Assembly (NCBI GenBank): GCA_012934845.2
Contig: WNNJ02002480.1
Span: 62,001 to 126,000 of the forward strand
Reading direction: 5' to 3'
Origin: Pomphorhynchus laevis
Lineage: Eukaryota; Acanthocephala; Palaeacanthocephala; Echinorhynchida; Pomphorhynchidae
Length of the DNA stretch: 64,000 bases
Made by a program: the position numbers and the translations under genes. This document shows, piece by piece, positions 62,996-64,000 of the stretch. The notes beneath the pieces are model-generated. The model was not told where the DNA came from. It made no database searches and saw nothing but the letters and a program-made list of their open reading frames with translations. Position 1 is the stretch's first letter; each line of letters opens with the position of its first letter.

Positions 62996-64000
62996 ATTGA
63001 AATAACTAAACTTAAAAGACAGTTAATATCAAATAATTCAAATAGTTGCTGGACAAACAAAGAGCGTATACATAGAATAGTAAATGAGTCTATCAACTCC
63101 TCCCTCAACCGTTGCATCAATAAGCAGGTATCTCAAGCTGTTTGTTATTTTCAACGCACACCAGAGGTAGATAGATCTTATTCTAAATTAGCAAACTCTC
63201 TTGATAGGGAAAGCGCTAGGGCCTCACATCTGATAGTTCGTAATTTACCCGTTTCTGAAAGTGAGCAACAAGTTAAATTAAATCTCTTTGAGGAAATCGG
63301 TTGTGCTTTGGTCGGACAAAAACTAGACTTTCATCGACTCCCTGCACTTCATACTAACTCCCTCCGTGGGTTAAGGTAAATACTAGCGTCAGTCATGTGG
63401 AATCATCTTTAAAATCTCCGTTTAAGCTTAAGAATTTATCTATCTTTCATACGATGTACTTGTGCCCTGATTTGTCGAAACTTGAACAAGAGGAACTTAA
63501 GAGACTACGGAAAGAATTATCCGAACGAAAAAAGTAATAAAAGCGATATTTTATTAGAGGACAAAGATAGTGGTTTCATCAAGTAGGGAAGCCCACGCAG
63601 TAAATGTGAGCTTACCAGTACTCGGCGAAGTTTCGTCTACAGGCAACAACAATCTTTCTAACCCAGCCAATATATGACCAACGATTGAAAATGATTTAAA
63701 TGTAAATCCTCCAGCAAAACTTCAAGTAAATCATCCGGGGCATCCTCTAATTGATTCTACTCCACTGCTCCCCAAATCTTCCTGGAAATTAGCCGTTTTA
63801 AATATCCGCTCTCTTAGTAACAAGGTTGATTCGGTATATGATCTTTTCCTTCATAAATCTTTGGATGTTTTGTTTTAACCGAATCTTGGCACGTTGATCA
63901 GAATGATTACTCTCTTTAACGTCTCCGCTCTTTAAATCTCTCTGTGGCCGATAAGGCTCGTCAACGACCTATTAGTTCAAATCGATCAATTAACCACGGT
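62996..64000 (+). mobile_element. CR1-like non-LTR element, ORF1 remainder and endonuclease start
   Basis: 63,060-63,378 is open and encodes NESINSSLNRCINKQVSQA then SHLIVRNLPVSESEQQVKL. A shift near 63,380 continues with SPFKLKNLSIFHTMYL and CPDLSKLEQEELKRLRKEL to a double stop at 63,535. The endonuclease then starts: WKLAVLNIRSLSNKVDSVY (63,784-63,840), DVLF, and after a one-base shift LTESWHVDQNDYSL. N-x-R-S-L and T-E-x-W are the first two motifs of CR1-type APE domains. The element continues beyond the window. Confidence 0.78.

Overview
This is eukaryotic, almost certainly invertebrate animal, nuclear DNA. It is very AT-rich, one gene has GT-AG introns as short as 48 and 53 bp, there is a U1 spliceosomal RNA gene, and most of the window is decayed retroelements. 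The species cannot be named from sequence alone; the divergent EDEM protein suggests a fast-evolving lineage.

Three host genes stand out. (1) An EDEM2-like alpha-mannosidase gene (glycoside hydrolase family 47, ER-associated degradation) occupies about 1-23,907 on the + strand. Ten exons join in frame from the left edge to the stop codon; only the N-terminus lies outside. Its first intron is about 9 kb, appears to be a GC-AG intron, and is packed with transposons. Later introns hold an SLC16-type transporter relic, a CR1-like reverse transcriptase (RT) relic, an OTU-domain fragment and a Merlin/IS1595-type transposase relic. (2) A U1 snRNA gene lies at 35,615-35,774 (+) with the 5'-splice-site-recognition end, the protein-binding loops and the Sm site intact. 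(3) An intronless seven-transmembrane receptor (GPCR) gene lies at 48,046-48,993 (+).

Mobile DNA by region: 353-8,306 is a 1.67-kb near-perfect inverted repeat of Penelope-like element (PLE) sequence flanking an RLE-type non-LTR retrotransposon (3,370-6,358, minus). 16.6-17.5 kb is a duplicated PLE/MITE block. 24.7-29.9 kb is a 115/120-bp satellite array bounded on both sides by PLE 3' ends. 31.6-33.8 kb is a six-copy 362-bp satellite running directly into hammerhead-ribozyme relics (33.77-34.06 kb). 34.4-42.6 kb holds a tRNA-derived SINE, U1, many PLE pieces and a Ty3/gypsy-type gag-protease-RT relic fused to a non-LTR fragment. 43.3-46.6 and 55.0-57.2 kb (minus) are two copies of one APE-type non-LTR family. 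49.9-54.7 kb holds RTE-like and CR1-like relics. 57.2-57.85 kb is a small inverted element carrying a fully foldable type III hammerhead ribozyme. 58.5-64 kb holds two CR1-like elements in divergent orientation.

The most interesting signals are the hammerhead-bearing element, the satellite that appears to have grown out of PLE tails, a cysteine-rich module with the same spacing in three different retroelements, and the GC-AG, transposon-swollen first intron of the EDEM2-like gene.
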